From assembly GCF_029269835.1 (NCBI RefSeq), contig NZ_JARJBB010000006.1:186001-250000 (forward strand): DNA of 64,000 bases. The letters are read 5' to 3'. The translations under genes were made by a program, and so were the position numbers. The stretch comes from Streptomyces tropicalis (GTDB taxonomy: Bacteria; Actinomycetota; Actinomycetes; Streptomycetales; Streptomycetaceae). Below the pieces are notes generated by a model that searched no databases, was not told the origin of the DNA, and saw only the letters and a program-made list of their open reading frames with translations. Numbering within the stretch: the stretch's first letter is position 1; each line of letters starts with the position of its first letter. This document shows positions 9,921-19,709 of the stretch, one piece after another.

Positions 9921-12900
9921 TCAGCGGGCGTTGAAGTACTTCGCCTCCGGGTGGTGGATCACGATGGCGTCGGTGGACTGCTCGGGGTGGAGCTGGAACT
10001 CCTCCGACAGGTGCACGCCGATCCGCTCCGGCTCCAGGAGGGTCGCGATCTTGGCGCGGTCCTCCAGGTCGGGGCAGGCGCCGTAGCCCAGCGAGAAGCG
10101 GGCGCCGCGGTACTTCAGCGCGAACATGTCCTCGATGTCGCTCGGGTCCTCCCCGGCGAAGCCCAGCTCGGAGCGCACCCGGGCGTGCCAGTACTCGGCG
10201 AGTGCCTCGGCCAGCTGCACGGACAGTCCGTGCAGCTCCAGGTACTCCCGGTAGGAGTCGGCCGCGAAGAGCCGCGCGGTCTCCTCGCCGATCCGGGAGC
10301 CGACGGTGACCACCTGGAAGCCGACGACGTCGGTCTCCCCCGACTCCTCGGGGCGGAAGAAGTCCGCCAGGCACAGCCTGCGGCCGCGGCGCTGGCGCGG
10401 GAAGGTGAAGCGGGTGCGCTCGTTGCCCCGCTCGTCCAGCACGATCAGGTCGTCGTCCTTGGAGACGCACGGGAAGTAGCCGTAGACGACGGCCGCCTCC
10501 AGCAGGTTCTCCGTCTGGAGCCGGTCCAGGAGGCCGCGCAGCCGGGGCCGCCCCTCGGTCTCGACCAGTTCCTCGTAGCCGGGGCCGTCGCCGGTGCGGG
10601 ACTGCTTCAGCCCCCACTGGCCCTTGAACAGGGCTCCCTCGTCCAGCCAGGAGGCGTACTCCTTGAGCTGGATGCCCTTGATCACACGGGTGCCGCGGAA
10701 GGGGGGCTCGGGGACGGGGTTGTCGGTGGCGACGTCGGAGCGGACGTGGCCGGCCTCCGGGCGCTCCTCGACCTCGACGGCGGCCGCCGGGCGGACCCGG
10801 CGCTGCCTCAGTTCGGGCAGCTTGGCGCCGGGCACGCCCCGCTTGACCCCGATGAGCGCGTCCATCAGGCGCAGGCCCTCGAAGGCGTCCCGGGCGTAGC
10901 GGACCTCGCCCTCGTACAGCTCGTGCAGGTCCTGCTCGACGTAGGCGCGGGTGAGGGCGGCGCCGCCGAGGATGACGGGGTAGTCGGTGGCCAGGCCGCG
11001 CTGGTTGAGCTCCTCCAGGTTCTCCTTCATGATCACCGTGGACTTGACCAGGAGGCCGGACATGCCGATGACGTCGGCGCGGTGCTCGTCGGCGGCGTCG
11101 AGGATCGCGGAGACCGGCTGCTTGATGCCGAGATTGACGACGTTGTAGCCGTTGTTGGAGAGGATGATGTCCACGAGGTTCTTGCCGATGTCGTGGACGT
11201 CGCCGCGCACGGTGGCCAGCACGATGGTGCCCTTGCCTGCCTCGTCGGTCTTCTCCATGTGCGGTTCGAGGTGGGCGACGGCCGCCTTCATGACCTCGGC
11301 GGACTGCAGCACGAACGGCAGCTGCATCTGGCCGGATCCGAACAGCTCGCCGACCACCTTCATGCCGTCGAGCAGGGTGACGTTGACGATGTCGAGGGCC
11401 GTGCGGGTGGTCAGGGCCTCGTCGAGGTCGGCCTCCAGGCCGTTGCGCTCGCCGTCGATGATGCGCCGCTTCAGGCGCTCGTCCAGCGGCAGCGCGGCCA
11501 GCTCCTCGGCCCTGCCGGCCTTGAGGGACTTGGCGGTGGCGCCCTCGAACAGCGCCATCAGCTTCTGCAGCGGGTCGTAGCCCTCGGCGCGGCGGTCGTG
11601 GATGAGGTCCAGGGCCGTGGTGACCTGCTCCTCGTCGAAGCGGGCGATGGGCAGGATCTTGCTGGCGTGCACGATCGCCGAGTCCAGGCCGGCCTTGACG
11701 CATTCGTCGAGGAAGACGGAGTTCAGCAGGATGCGGGCCGCCGGGTTGAGGCCGAAGGAGATGTTGGACAGGCCGAGGGTGGTCTGCACGTCCGGGTGGC
11801 GGCGCTTCAGCTCGCGGATCGCCTCGATGGTGGCGATGCCGTCCTTGCGGGACTCCTCCTGGCCGGTGCAGATGGTGAAGGTCAGGCAGTCGACGAGGAT
11901 GTCCGACTCGTGGATGCCCCAGGTGCCGGTGAGGTCGGCGATGAGCCGCTCGGCGATCTCCACCTTCTTCCCGGGGGTGCGGGCCTGGCCCTCCTCGTCG
12001 ATGGTCAGCGCGATGAGGGCGGCGCCGTGCTCCCGGGCCAGGGCGGTGACCTTCGCGAACCGGGACTCCGGGCCGTCGCCGTCCTCGTAGTTGACGGAGT
12101 TGATCACGGCGCGGCCGCCGAGCTGCTCCAGGCCGGCGCGGATCACGTCGAGCTCGGTGGAGTCGAGCACGATCGGCAGGGTGGAGGCGGTGGCGAAGCG
12201 CCCGGCCAGCTCCGTCATGTCGGCGACGCCGTCCCGGCCGACGTAGTCCACGCACAGGTCCAGCAGGTGCGCGCCCTCGCGGATCTGCTCGCGGGCCATC
12301 TCCACGCAGTCGTCCCAGCGGGCGTCCAGCATGGCCTCGCGGAACTTCTTGGAGCCGTTGGCGTTGGTGCGCTCGCCGATCGCCAGGTAGGAGGTGTCCT
12401 GGCGGAAGGGGACGGTCTGGTACAGCGAGGCGGCGCCCGGCTCGGGGCGTGGGGACCGCTCGGGCGGGGTCACGCCGCGGACCCGCTCCACCACCTGGCG
12501 CAGGTGCTCGGGGGTGGTGCCGCAGCAGCCGCCGATGAGCGACAGTCCGTAGTCGCGGACGAAGTTCTCCTGGGCGTCCGCGAGGCCCTCGGGGCCGAGC
12601 GGGAAGTGCGCGCCGTCCTTGGTGAGGACCGGCAGGCCCGCGTTCGGCATGCACAGCAGCGGGATGCGGGAGTGGCGGCTGAGGTAGCGCAGGTGCTCGC
12701 TCATCTCGGCCGGGCCGGTGGAGCAGTTCAGGCCGATCATGTCGATGCCGAGCGGCTCCAGCGCGGTCAGCGCGGCGCCGATCTCGGAGCCGAGCAGCAT
12801 GGTGCCGGTGGTCTCGAAGGCCATGGAGCACAGCAGGGGCACCTCGGTGCCGGTGGCCTCCATGGCGCGGCGGGCGCCCAGGACGGACGCCTTCGTCTGC

Positions 12901-13433
12901 AGCAGGTCCTGGGTGGTCTCCACGATCAGCGCGTCGGCGCCGCCGGCGAGCAGGCCCTCGGCGTTGGCCTGGTAGCCGTCGCGGATGGTCGGGTAACCGA
13001 TGTGGCCGAGCGTGGGCAGCTTGGTTCCGGGGCCGATCGAGCCGAGCACCCAGCGGGTGCGGCCGTCGCGGGCCGCGTGGGCGTCGGCCACCTCGCGGGC
13101 GATGCGGGCGCCGGCCTCGGACAGCTCGTGCACCCGGTCGGGGATCTCGTACTCCGCCATCGCGCTGTGGTTGGCGCCGAAGGTGTTGGTCTCGACGCAG
13201 TCGACGTCCGCTGCGAAGTACGCCTCGTGGACGGAGCGGACGATGTCGGGGCGCGTGACGTTCAGGACCTCGTTGCATCCTTCGAGGTTCTGGAAGTCCT
13301 CGAGGGTCGGGTCCTGGGCCTGGAGCATCGTGCCCATTGCTCCGTCGGCCACCACCACCCGGGTGGCGAGCGCCTCGCGGAGGGCGGACACACGGGTCCG
13401 GCTGTCGGCGGAAGGGGTCGGCAACGAGGCCAT
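9921..13433 (-). CDS. metH: Cobalamin-dependent methionine synthase MetH
   Basis: Transfers the methyl group of 5-methyltetrahydrofolate to homocysteine through methylcobalamin. The 1170 residues hold all four modules. The first is a homocysteine-binding barrel (VVADGAMGTMLQ near residue 25; zinc ligands in LIGGCCGTTPEHLRQ). Next are a pterin-binding barrel (YLAIGERTNANGSKKF) and a B12 domain with the DxHxxG lower-ligand motif (VRGDVHDIGKNLVDI). Last is the C-terminal AdoMet reactivation domain (RFSLGYGACPDLEDRAKI). I used ATG 13433, with GGGAG upstream, over a further 44 in-frame codons. It is divergent from gylR. I looked for a B12 riboswitch upstream and did not recognise one. Confidence 0.97.
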   Translation of the reverse strand: MASLPTPSADSRTRVSALREALATRVVVADGAMGTMLQAQDPTLEDFQNLEGCNEVLNVTRPDIVRSVHEAYFAADVDCVETNTFGANHSAMAEYEIPDRVHELSEAGARIAREVADAHAARDGRTRWVLGSIGPGTKLPTLGHIGYPTIRDGYQANAEGLLAGGADALIVETTQDLLQTKASVLGARRAMEATGTEVPLLCSMAFETTGTMLLGSEIGAALTALEPLGIDMIGLNCSTGPAEMSEHLRYLSRHSRIPLLCMPNAGLPVLTKDGAHFPLGPEGLADAQENFVRDYGLSLIGGCCGTTPEHLRQVVERVRGVTPPERSPRPEPGAASLYQTVPFRQDTSYLAIGERTNANGSKKFREAMLDARWDDCVEMAREQIREGAHLLDLCVDYVGRDGVADMTELAGRFATASTLPIVLDSTELDVIRAGLEQLGGRAVINSVNYEDGDGPESRFAKVTALAREHGAALIALTIDEEGQARTPGKKVEIAERLIADLTGTWGIHESDILVDCLTFTICTGQEESRKDGIATIEAIRELKRRHPDVQTTLGLSNISFGLNPAARILLNSVFLDECVKAGLDSAIVHASKILPIARFDEEQVTTALDLIHDRRAEGYDPLQKLMALFEGATAKSLKAGRAEELAALPLDERLKRRIIDGERNGLEADLDEALTTRTALDIVNVTLLDGMKVVGELFGSGQMQLPFVLQSAEVMKAAVAHLEPHMEKTDEAGKGTIVLATVRGDVHDIGKNLVDIILSNNGYNVVNLGIKQPVSAILDAADEHRADVIGMSGLLVKSTVIMKENLEELNQRGLATDYPVILGGAALTRAYVEQDLHELYEGEVRYARDAFEGLRLMDALIGVKRGVPGAKLPELRQRRVRPAAAVEVEERPEAGHVRSDVATDNPVPEPPFRGTRVIKGIQLKEYASWLDEGALFKGQWGLKQSRTGDGPGYEELVETEGRPRLRGLLDRLQTENLLEAAVVYGYFPCVSKDDDLIVLDERGNERTRFTFPRQRRGRRLCLADFFRPEESGETDVVGFQVVTVGSRIGEETARLFAADSYREYLELHGLSVQLAEALAEYWHARVRSELGFAGEDPSDIEDMFALKYRGARFSLGYGACPDLEDRAKIATLLEPERIGVHLSEEFQLHPEQSTDAIVIHHPEAKYFNAR

Positions 13434-13660
13434 GAAGGGGCTCCCTGTGATGCGACGGCTGTCGGCTTTGCGCCCGTCCCGGCAGGCCCGCGCAGGGCAT
13501 CCCGGAGAGGGCGCACGCGGCAAGGGTAGCCGGGACCGGGCCCTGATGGTCGGTGCGTCCACCACGCGGACGAGGATGGGCGCCGGTTCCCCGCGATCGG
13601 ACCGCGGGCGGTAACAGGTGTCGACCGACCATTAGCGGGGAGTCGCCATGGACCGGTAGT

Positions 13661-13677
13661 GTTCGGCATTGCCGAAC
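13661..13677. promoter_or_regulatory. Probable GylR operator upstream of gylR
   Basis: A 17-base near-perfect palindrome, arms GTTCGGCA and TGCCGAAC around a central T, 53 bases before the gylR start codon. A 14/17 match to it occurs upstream of glpF. Autoregulation by GylR would explain it. Confidence 0.65.
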
Positions 13678-13730
13678 GACGTCTCGACATCGTGTCGTCG
13701 ACGGTCGAAGGGGACGGAGGCAGAACGGCG

Positions 13731-14495
13731 ATGGCACGGAACATCCAGTCGCTCGAACGGGCGGCCGCGATGCTGCGACTGCTCGGAGGCGGCGAGCGGC
13801 GCCTCGGCCTGTCCGACATCGCCTCGTCGCTGGGCCTCGCCAAGGGCACCGCGCACGGCATACTCCGCACGCTCCAGCAGGAGGGCTTCGTCGAGCAGGA
13901 CGACGCCTCCGGGCGTTACCAGCTGGGCGCGGAGCTGCTGCGCCTGGGCACGACCTATCTGGACGTGCACGAGCTGCGGGCGCGGGCGCTGGTGTGGACG
14001 GACGACCTGGCGCGGTCCAGCGGGGAGAGCGTGCACCTGGGCGTGCTGCACCAGCAGGGCGTGCTGATCGTGCACCACGTCTTCCGCCCGGACGACAGCC
14101 GGCAGGTGCTGGAGATCGGGGCCATGCAGCCGCTGCACTCCACGGCTCTGGGCAAGGTGCTGTCGGCGTACGACCCGGTCGCGCACAGCGAGGTGGTCGA
14201 CTGCGAACGCAAGGCCTTCACCGACCGGACCGTGTGCGACGTGACGGACTTCGAGCACCTCCTCGACGTCACGCGCGCGCGGGGCTACGCGGCGGACGTC
14301 GAGGAGACGTGGGAAGGGGTCGCCTCCATCGCCGCGCCCGTGCACGACCGGCGCCGGATGCCGGTCGGCGCGGTGGGCATCACCGGCGCGGTGGAACGGC
14401 TGTGCCGGGACGGCGAGCTGCGCCCCGAACTGATCGCGGCGGTCCGCGACTGCGCCCGCGCGGTGTCGCGGGACCTGGGCGCGGGACGCTTCTAG
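13731..14495 (+). CDS. gylR: IclR-family repressor of the glycerol operon, GylR
   Basis: 254-residue IclR-type regulator. The N-terminal winged helix-turn-helix (SLERAAAMLRLLGG, LGLSDIASSLGLAKGTAHGILRTLQ) is followed by the IclR effector-binding domain (MQPLHSTALGKVLSAY, EETWEGVASIAAPVHD, GAVGITGAVERL). The sequence closely matches what I know of S. coelicolor GylR, the glycerol-inducible repressor (effector glycerol-3-phosphate). Its position directly upstream of glpF-glpK-glpD supports this. I chose ATG 13731 (MARNIQSLERA) with GGAGG about ten bases upstream. A strong palindrome lies just ahead of the gene. It is divergent from metH across 297 bases. Confidence 0.95.
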   Translation: MARNIQSLERAAAMLRLLGGGERRLGLSDIASSLGLAKGTAHGILRTLQQEGFVEQDDASGRYQLGAELLRLGTTYLDVHELRARALVWTDDLARSSGESVHLGVLHQQGVLIVHHVFRPDDSRQVLEIGAMQPLHSTALGKVLSAYDPVAHSEVVDCERKAFTDRTVCDVTDFEHLLDVTRARGYAADVEETWEGVASIAAPVHDRRRMPVGAVGITGAVERLCRDGELRPELIAAVRDCARAVSRDLGAGRF

Positions 14496-15285
14496 TCGAA
14501 CCGCGCGAGGCCGGGCGGGCCGCAGGCCCGGCGTGCCCCCGGGTGCCTGCGCCCCGCAGCCTTGCGCCCTGCGGCTCCCCGCCTCGCCGCCCAAGGCCTT
14601 GCGGCTCGGGCTCGGGCCCTGCGGCCCTGCGCCGAACGGCCCGACGGCCCGCGCGCCCCGCCCCCTGGGCCCGCACCCCGTGGCCCGCGTGTCACGCCCC
14701 GCGCCCCGGCAGACGTGCGCCCCGGGTCTGAGGCCCCCGCCTCGGAGACCGGCGGCCGGTGCGGGGACGGCCCCGCCCCGTATACCGCCGCCCGGGGCGG
14801 GCGGCGTCCCGTCCTGCCGCCCGCCCCGGGCCCGGCCACTCCCGGCGTGCGTGTACCGATCGGGGGGAATGGCCGAAACGCATCGGTCGGGACCCGCCCG
14901 TCCCTGCGCGGCGGGCCGGGTCGCGGGGCTGAGCGCGGGGCCCGCGGGCATCCGCCGGGTCATGGGCGCGACGGGCGGGACAGCGGTGGCACCCGTGGGA
15001 GGACGCGACGGGCGCGGTCCGCGCGGCTCCACCCCTGCGGGTGCTCGCGGCACCGGTCCCGCCGATCAGTAACGATCGTGTTTTCGACATCAGAACTCTT
15101 GACGCCCACGTAACAGCGAAGCAAGACTCCCGTCCATCGGTCGACATTGTCGAACACCTAACGGCAATAAGCGTTAGAGTGTGGCAGTGCCAAGGGCCGG
15201 CATCGCTCTCACCCCCGAGGGCGCCAGACCCCCGGAGGGACCCGGGGTTCGGCTTACCCCTGGACGAAGGACAAAGGAGTCGCGG
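14496..15285. other. Long gylR-glpF intergenic region
   Basis: A 790-base gap. A hairpin with arms 14510-14516 and 14526-14532 lies 14 bases after the gylR stop and may terminate it. From about 14,500 to 14,850 the plus strand is strikingly C-rich, with loosely repeated CCTTGCG and CCCTGCGGC units. I take this as degenerate non-coding sequence. From about 15,075 the composition becomes ordinary and AT-richer, and the glp promoter and operators lie there. No coding frame with a credible ribosome site was found. Confidence 0.55.
15139..15177. promoter_or_regulatory. glp operon control region: GylR-like operator plus a second palindrome
   Basis: Bases 15139-15155 match the gylR palindrome at 14 of 17 positions (core TCGACATTGTCGA). 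Immediately downstream, bases 15158-15177 form a second inverted repeat, arms CTAACG and CGTTAG. A -10-like TAGAGT overlaps its end (15175-15180). The arrangement fits repression of glpFKD by GylR, with the RNA start shortly after 15180. Confidence 0.6.
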
Positions 15286-16080
15286 GTGTCCAGCTCCGAC
15301 ATCTTCATCGGCGAGACCATCGGTACCGCCATACTCATCCTGCTCGGCGGCGGCGTCTGTGCCGCCGTGACGCTGAAGGCCTCCAAGGCCCGCAACGCCG
15401 GCTGGCTCGCCATCACCTTCGGGTGGGGCTTCGCCGTGCTGACGGCCGTCTACACGTCGGCGCCGCTGTCCGGCGCCCATCTCAACCCGGCGGTCACGCT
15501 CGCACTCGCGATCAAGGACAACGACTGGGGCAACGTCCCGTACTACTGGGGCGGTCAGCTGCTCGGCGCCATGATCGGTGCGACCCTGGTCTGGGTGGCG
15601 TACTACGGCCAGTTCCACGCGCACCTCACCGACAAGGAGATCGTCGGCGGTCCGGGCGCGCAGGCCACCACCGCCAAGGCGGTCGAGGCCCAGGAGCAGG
15701 GCGCCGGCCCGGTGCTCGGCGTCTTCTCCACCGGCCCGGAGATCCGCAACGCGGTGCAGAACCTCGCCACGGAGATCATCGGCACCGTCGTGCTGGTGCT
15801 CGCGGTCCTCACGCAGGGCCTGAACGACAAGGGCAACGGCCTCGGCACGCTGGGCGCGCTGATCACGGCGCTGGTGGTCGTCTCCATCGGCCTCTCGCTG
15901 GGCGGCCCGACCGGGTACGCGATCAACCCGGCCCGCGACCTCGGTCCGCGGATCGTGCACGCCCTCCTGCCCCTGCCCAACAAGGGCGGCTCCGACTGGG
16001 GCTACGCCTGGATCCCGGTGGCCGGACCGCTGATCGGCGGCGCCATCGCGGCAGGCATATACAACGTCGCCTTCGCCTAG
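15286..16080 (+). CDS. glpF: Glycerol uptake facilitator GlpF (aquaglyceroporin)
   Basis: Membrane channel for glycerol diffusion, 264 residues, six helices plus two half-helices. Both pore motifs are present: NPAVTLAL (after SGAHL) and NPARDLGPR, the second with the Arg and downstream Asp typical of glycerol-conducting members. I chose GTG 15286 ([13 protein letters not shown]) because AAGGAG ends six bases before it. It is the first gene of glpF-glpK-glpD and corresponds to gylC in S. coelicolor. A 10-bp hairpin (16089-16112) separates it from glpK and could tune relative mRNA stability. Confidence 0.96.
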   Translation: MSSSDIFIGETIGTAILILLGGGVCAAVTLKASKARNAGWLAITFGWGFAVLTAVYTSAPLSGAHLNPAVTLALAIKDNDWGNVPYYWGGQLLGAMIGATLVWVAYYGQFHAHLTDKEIVGGPGAQATTAKAVEAQEQGAGPVLGVFSTGPEIRNAVQNLATEIIGTVVLVLAVLTQGLNDKGNGLGTLGALITALVVVSIGLSLGGPTGYAINPARDLGPRIVHALLPLPNKGGSDWGYAWIPVAGPLIGGAIAAGIYNVAFA

Positions 16081-16088
16081 GGCCCCGC

Positions 16089-16112
16089 GCCCCGGGCCCG
16101 CCGGCCCGGGGC
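16089..16112 (+). repeat. Intra-operon hairpin between glpF and glpK
   Basis: A 10-bp perfect stem (arms 16089-16098 and 16103-16112) with a four-base loop, 8 bases after the glpF stop. Because glpK and glpD follow, it is more likely a partial terminator or RNA-stability element than an operon end. Confidence 0.5.
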
Positions 16113-16176
16113 ACCGAGCCCCGCGGCACGCGCCGTACAGACAGCCCCCACCGACCAAGGACCTCAGGAGCACACC

Positions 16177-17715
16177 GTGACCGACGCCCACACCGCCGGC
16201 CCCTTCATCGCCGCGATCGACCAGGGCACGACCTCGTCCCGCTGCATCGTCTTCGACCGGGACGGCCGCATCGTCTCGGTCGACCAGAAGGAGCACGAGC
16301 AGATCTTCCCGAAGCCGGGCTGGGTCGAGCACGACGCCACCGAGATCTGGACCAATGTCCAGGAGGTCGTCACCGGCGCCATCGAGAAGGCCGGCATCAC
16401 CCGCGACGACATCAAGGCCATCGGCATCACCAACCAGCGCGAGACCACCGTGCTGTGGGACCGGAACACCGGCGAGCCCGTCCACAACGCCATCGTCTGG
16501 CAGGACACCCGCACCGACTCCCTGTGCCGGGAACTCGGCCGCAACGTCGGCCAGGACCGCTTCCGCCGCGAGACCGGCCTGCCGCTGGCCTCCTACTTCG
16601 CCGGACCCAAGGCCCGCTGGCTGCTCGACAACGTCGAGGGCCTGCGGGAGCGCGCCGAAGCCGGCGACATCCTCTTCGGCACCATGGACACCTGGGTCAT
16701 CTGGAACCTGACCGGCGGTGCCGACGGCGGCCGGCACGTCACCGACGTGACCAACGCCTCCCGCACGATGCTGATGAACCTGCACACCATGCAGTGGGAC
16801 GCGAAGATCGCCGAGTCGATCGGCGTGCCCCTGCCGATGCTGCCCGAGATCCGCTCCTCCGCCGAGGTCTACGGCGAGATCAAGGGCGGCCGCCTGGGCG
16901 ACCTGCTCGGGGGCATCCCGGTCGCGTCCGCGCTCGGCGACCAGCAGGCGGCGCTGTTCGGTCAGACCTGCTTCTCCGAGGGCGAGACCAAGTCCACCTA
17001 CGGCACCGGCACCTTCATGGTGATGAACACCGGCGACAAGATCATCAACTCCTACTCGGGCCTGCTGACCACCGTCGGCTACCAGATCGGCGACGCCAAG
17101 CCGGTCTACGCCCTGGAGGGCTCGATCGCGGTCACCGGCTCCCTGGTGCAGTGGATGCGCGACCAGATGGGCCTGATCTCCACCGCCGCCGAGATCGAGA
17201 CGCTCGCGCTCTCGGTCGAGGACAACGGCGGCGCCTACTTCGTGCCGGCCTTCTCCGGCCTCTTCGCCCCGTACTGGCGCTCCGACGCCCGCGGCGTGAT
17301 CGCCGGCCTGACCCGGTACGTCACCAAGGCGCACCTCGCGCGCGCCGTCCTGGAGGCCACGGCCTGGCAGACGCGGGAGATCGCCGACGCCATGACCAAG
17401 GACTCCGGCGTGGAGCTGACCGCCCTCAAGGTCGACGGCGGCATGACGTCCAACAACCTGCTGATGCAGACGCTCTCGGACTTCCTGGACGCGCCGGTGG
17501 TGCGCCCGATGGTCGCGGAGACCACCTGCCTCGGCGCCGCCTACGCCGCCGGTCTCGCCGTCGGCTTCTGGAACAGCACCGACGACCTGCGTGCCAACTG
17601 GCGCCGGGCCGCCGAGTGGACCCCCCGCATGGCCGCGGAGACCCGCGACCGTGAGTACAAGAGCTGGCTCAAGGCCGTCGAGCGGACCATGGGCTGGCTC
17701 GAGGACGAGGAGTAA
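16177..17715 (+). CDS. glpK: Glycerol kinase GlpK
   Basis: FGGY-family kinase, 512 residues, that makes glycerol-3-phosphate from glycerol and ATP in the cytoplasm. N-terminal phosphate-binding loop [13 protein letters not shown] near residue 14; FGGY-type segments include [25 protein letters not shown] and [15 protein letters not shown] (adenosine motif). Full family length. The GTG start at 16177 has CAGGAG seven bases upstream. It follows glpF by 96 bases and precedes glpD by eight bases. It is the gylA equivalent, and its product is both the substrate of GlpD and the likely inducer of GylR. Confidence 0.97.
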   Translation: MTDAHTAGPFIAAIDQGTTSSRCIVFDRDGRIVSVDQKEHEQIFPKPGWVEHDATEIWTNVQEVVTGAIEKAGITRDDIKAIGITNQRETTVLWDRNTGEPVHNAIVWQDTRTDSLCRELGRNVGQDRFRRETGLPLASYFAGPKARWLLDNVEGLRERAEAGDILFGTMDTWVIWNLTGGADGGRHVTDVTNASRTMLMNLHTMQWDAKIAESIGVPLPMLPEIRSSAEVYGEIKGGRLGDLLGGIPVASALGDQQAALFGQTCFSEGETKSTYGTGTFMVMNTGDKIINSYSGLLTTVGYQIGDAKPVYALEGSIAVTGSLVQWMRDQMGLISTAAEIETLALSVEDNGGAYFVPAFSGLFAPYWRSDARGVIAGLTRYVTKAHLARAVLEATAWQTREIADAMTKDSGVELTALKVDGGMTSNNLLMQTLSDFLDAPVVRPMVAETTCLGAAYAAGLAVGFWNSTDDLRANWRRAAEWTPRMAAETRDREYKSWLKAVERTMGWLEDEE

Positions 17716-17723
17716 GAAAGAGC

Positions 17724-19340
17724 ATGACCAGTCAGTCCACCCTGCAGTCCGTGCCTGCCCTGGGTACGCACCCGGCCTCCGGCTCCCGCCAGAGCCGCGC
17801 CGAGACCCGGGAGCAGCTCTCGAAGGCGACGTACGACCTCCTCGTGATCGGCGGCGGCATCCTGGGCATCTCCACCGCCTGGCACGCCGCGCAGTCCGGC
17901 CTCAGGGTGGCCCTGGTCGACGCCGGCGACTTCGCCGGCGCCACCTCCTCCGCCTCCTCCAAGCTCCTCCACGGCGGTCTGCGCTACCTGCAGACCGGCG
18001 CGGTGAAGCTGGTGGCGGAGAACCACTTCGAGCGCCGTGCGGTCTCCCGCCAGGTGGCCCCCCACCTGGCGAACCCGCTCACGTTCTACCTCCCCGTGTA
18101 CAAGGGCGGGCCGCACGGCGCGGCGAAGCTCGGGGCGGGCGTGTTCGCCTACTCCGCACTGTCGGCGTTCGGTGACGGCGTGGGTCACCTGCTCGGCCCG
18201 GCGAGGGCCGCGCAGGACGTGCCCGAGCTGCGCACCGACAACCTCAAGGCCGTCGCCGTGTACGGCGACGACCAGATGAACGACGCGCGCATGGCGCTGA
18301 TGACGGTTCGTGCGGCCGCCGAGGCGGGCGCCGCCGTCCTCAACCACGCCGAGGTCACCGGCCTGCGCTTCACCAAGGGCCGGGTGACCGGCGCGGAGCT
18401 GAAGGACCGTCTGACCGGCGACGAGTTCGGTGTGAACGCCCGGCTGGTGCTGAACGCGACCGGCCCGTGGGTGGACCACCTGCGCAGGATGGAGGACCCC
18501 GGTGCGGCACCGTCGATCCGGCTGTCGAAGGGCGCGCATCTGGTGCTGAAGCGCACGGCCCCCTGGAAGGCCGCGCTCGCCACCCCGATCGACAAGTACC
18601 GGATCACCTTCGCGCTGCCCTGGGAGGACATGCTCCTGCTGGGCACCACCGACGAGGAGTACGAGGGCGACCCGGCCGATGTCGCCGTCAACGACAAGGA
18701 CATCGCGCAGATACTCGACGAGGCCGCGTTCTCCATCCGCGACCAGCAGCTGGACCGCGACCTCATCACCTACGCGTTCGCCGGGCTGCGGGTGCTGCCG
18801 GGCGGCCCCGGTGACACGGCCAAGGCCAAGCGCGAGACCGTGGTGACCGAGGGCCGGGGCGGCATGCTCTCCGTAGCGGGCGGCAAGTGGACGACGTTCC
18901 GCCACATCGGCCGGACCGTCATGAAGAAGCTGGAGGCGCTGCCGGGCCACCCGCTCGGCGACGACTTCGAGCCGATCGCGTCGCTGCCGAAGAAGCTGCC
19001 GCTGCCGGGCATCGCCAACCCGCGTGCGGTCGCCCATCGGCTGCTGGTGGACCGTCCGGCACCCGGCCCGCGCATGGCCGCCGACACCGCACGGCACCTG
19101 GCCACGCACTACGGGTCGCTCGCCTTCGACATCGCCCGGCTGGCCAACGAGAACCCGGAGCTGGGCGAGCGGGTCCACCCCGACGCCCCGGAGATCTGGG
19201 CGCAGGTCGTCTGGGCCCGCGACCACGAGTGGGCCGAGACGCAGGACGACGTGCTGCGCCGGCGTACGACGCTGACCATCCGCGGTCTCGCCACGGACGA
19301 GGTCCGGGCGAAGGTGCAGGACGTGCTCGACCGGAAGTGA
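17724..19340 (+). CDS. glpD: Aerobic glycerol-3-phosphate dehydrogenase GlpD
   Basis: FAD-dependent, membrane-associated enzyme oxidising glycerol-3-phosphate to dihydroxyacetone phosphate and feeding electrons to quinone. 538 residues. The dinucleotide-binding fold LLVIGGGILGISTAWHAA begins near residue 37, followed by SSKLLHGGLRYLQTG and, later, LLGTTDEEYEG and SVAGGKWTTFR, all standard GlpD motifs. The C-terminal DAO_C domain is complete. Start ATG 17724, eight bases after the glpK stop, so the three glp genes form one operon. It ends before a strong terminator at 19390-19427. Confidence 0.97.
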   Translation: MTSQSTLQSVPALGTHPASGSRQSRAETREQLSKATYDLLVIGGGILGISTAWHAAQSGLRVALVDAGDFAGATSSASSKLLHGGLRYLQTGAVKLVAENHFERRAVSRQVAPHLANPLTFYLPVYKGGPHGAAKLGAGVFAYSALSAFGDGVGHLLGPARAAQDVPELRTDNLKAVAVYGDDQMNDARMALMTVRAAAEAGAAVLNHAEVTGLRFTKGRVTGAELKDRLTGDEFGVNARLVLNATGPWVDHLRRMEDPGAAPSIRLSKGAHLVLKRTAPWKAALATPIDKYRITFALPWEDMLLLGTTDEEYEGDPADVAVNDKDIAQILDEAAFSIRDQQLDRDLITYAFAGLRVLPGGPGDTAKAKRETVVTEGRGGMLSVAGGKWTTFRHIGRTVMKKLEALPGHPLGDDFEPIASLPKKLPLPGIANPRAVAHRLLVDRPAPGPRMAADTARHLATHYGSLAFDIARLANENPELGERVHPDAPEIWAQVVWARDHEWAETQDDVLRRRTTLTIRGLATDEVRAKVQDVLDRK

Positions 19341-19709
19341 CCGCCGAAGGTCGCGGCGGCCCCACCGCACGGGGCGGCCTGCACCGGCGCGCAGGGGCGG
19401 CCCCACGCCGACGGGGCCGCCCCTGCGGCGTTCCGGGACACCGGCGCCGCGATGTGCCGGTGCTCCGGCGCACCGGGACGGCGGCGTCCGCGCGGGGCGG
19501 CGGGCGGCGGGACACGTCCGACCGTTCCCGGCCACTGCCCCGGCTCCCGGCGCGTGCCGCGCGGGCACGGCCGCGCCGCGGAACGGGTGTTCAGGGGCGG
19601 TGTACGGGGCAGTCATCCGTTCACTCCCCTGTGCAAGGGGGCTGCGGGCGTCCCCGCCGCACGCCGTAAGGTTGGGGCGTACGAGAGGCACGTCGGAAGG
19701 AGGCGCTGG
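19341..19709. other. Gene-free region between glpD and the PAC2 gene
   Basis: 369 bases. It holds the glpD terminator (19390-19427) and, toward the right, the promoter region of the PAC2 gene. The middle is featureless GC-rich sequence. Confidence 0.5.
19390..19427 (+). terminator. Terminator of the glp operon
   Basis: A 15-bp perfect GC stem (19390-19404 with 19413-19427) and an eight-base loop, 50 bases after the glpD stop. Confidence 0.75.

Noticed and set aside
9684..13529. A 1281-codon plus-strand open frame opposite metH
   Set aside because: Codon-position GC bias leaves the opposite strand of metH open; the product is Gly/Val/Asp-rich nonsense without domains.
13434..13730. Cobalamin or SAM riboswitch ahead of metH
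   Set aside because: I looked for the B12-box and typical long leader structure and did not see them; a covariance-model search would be needed to be certain.
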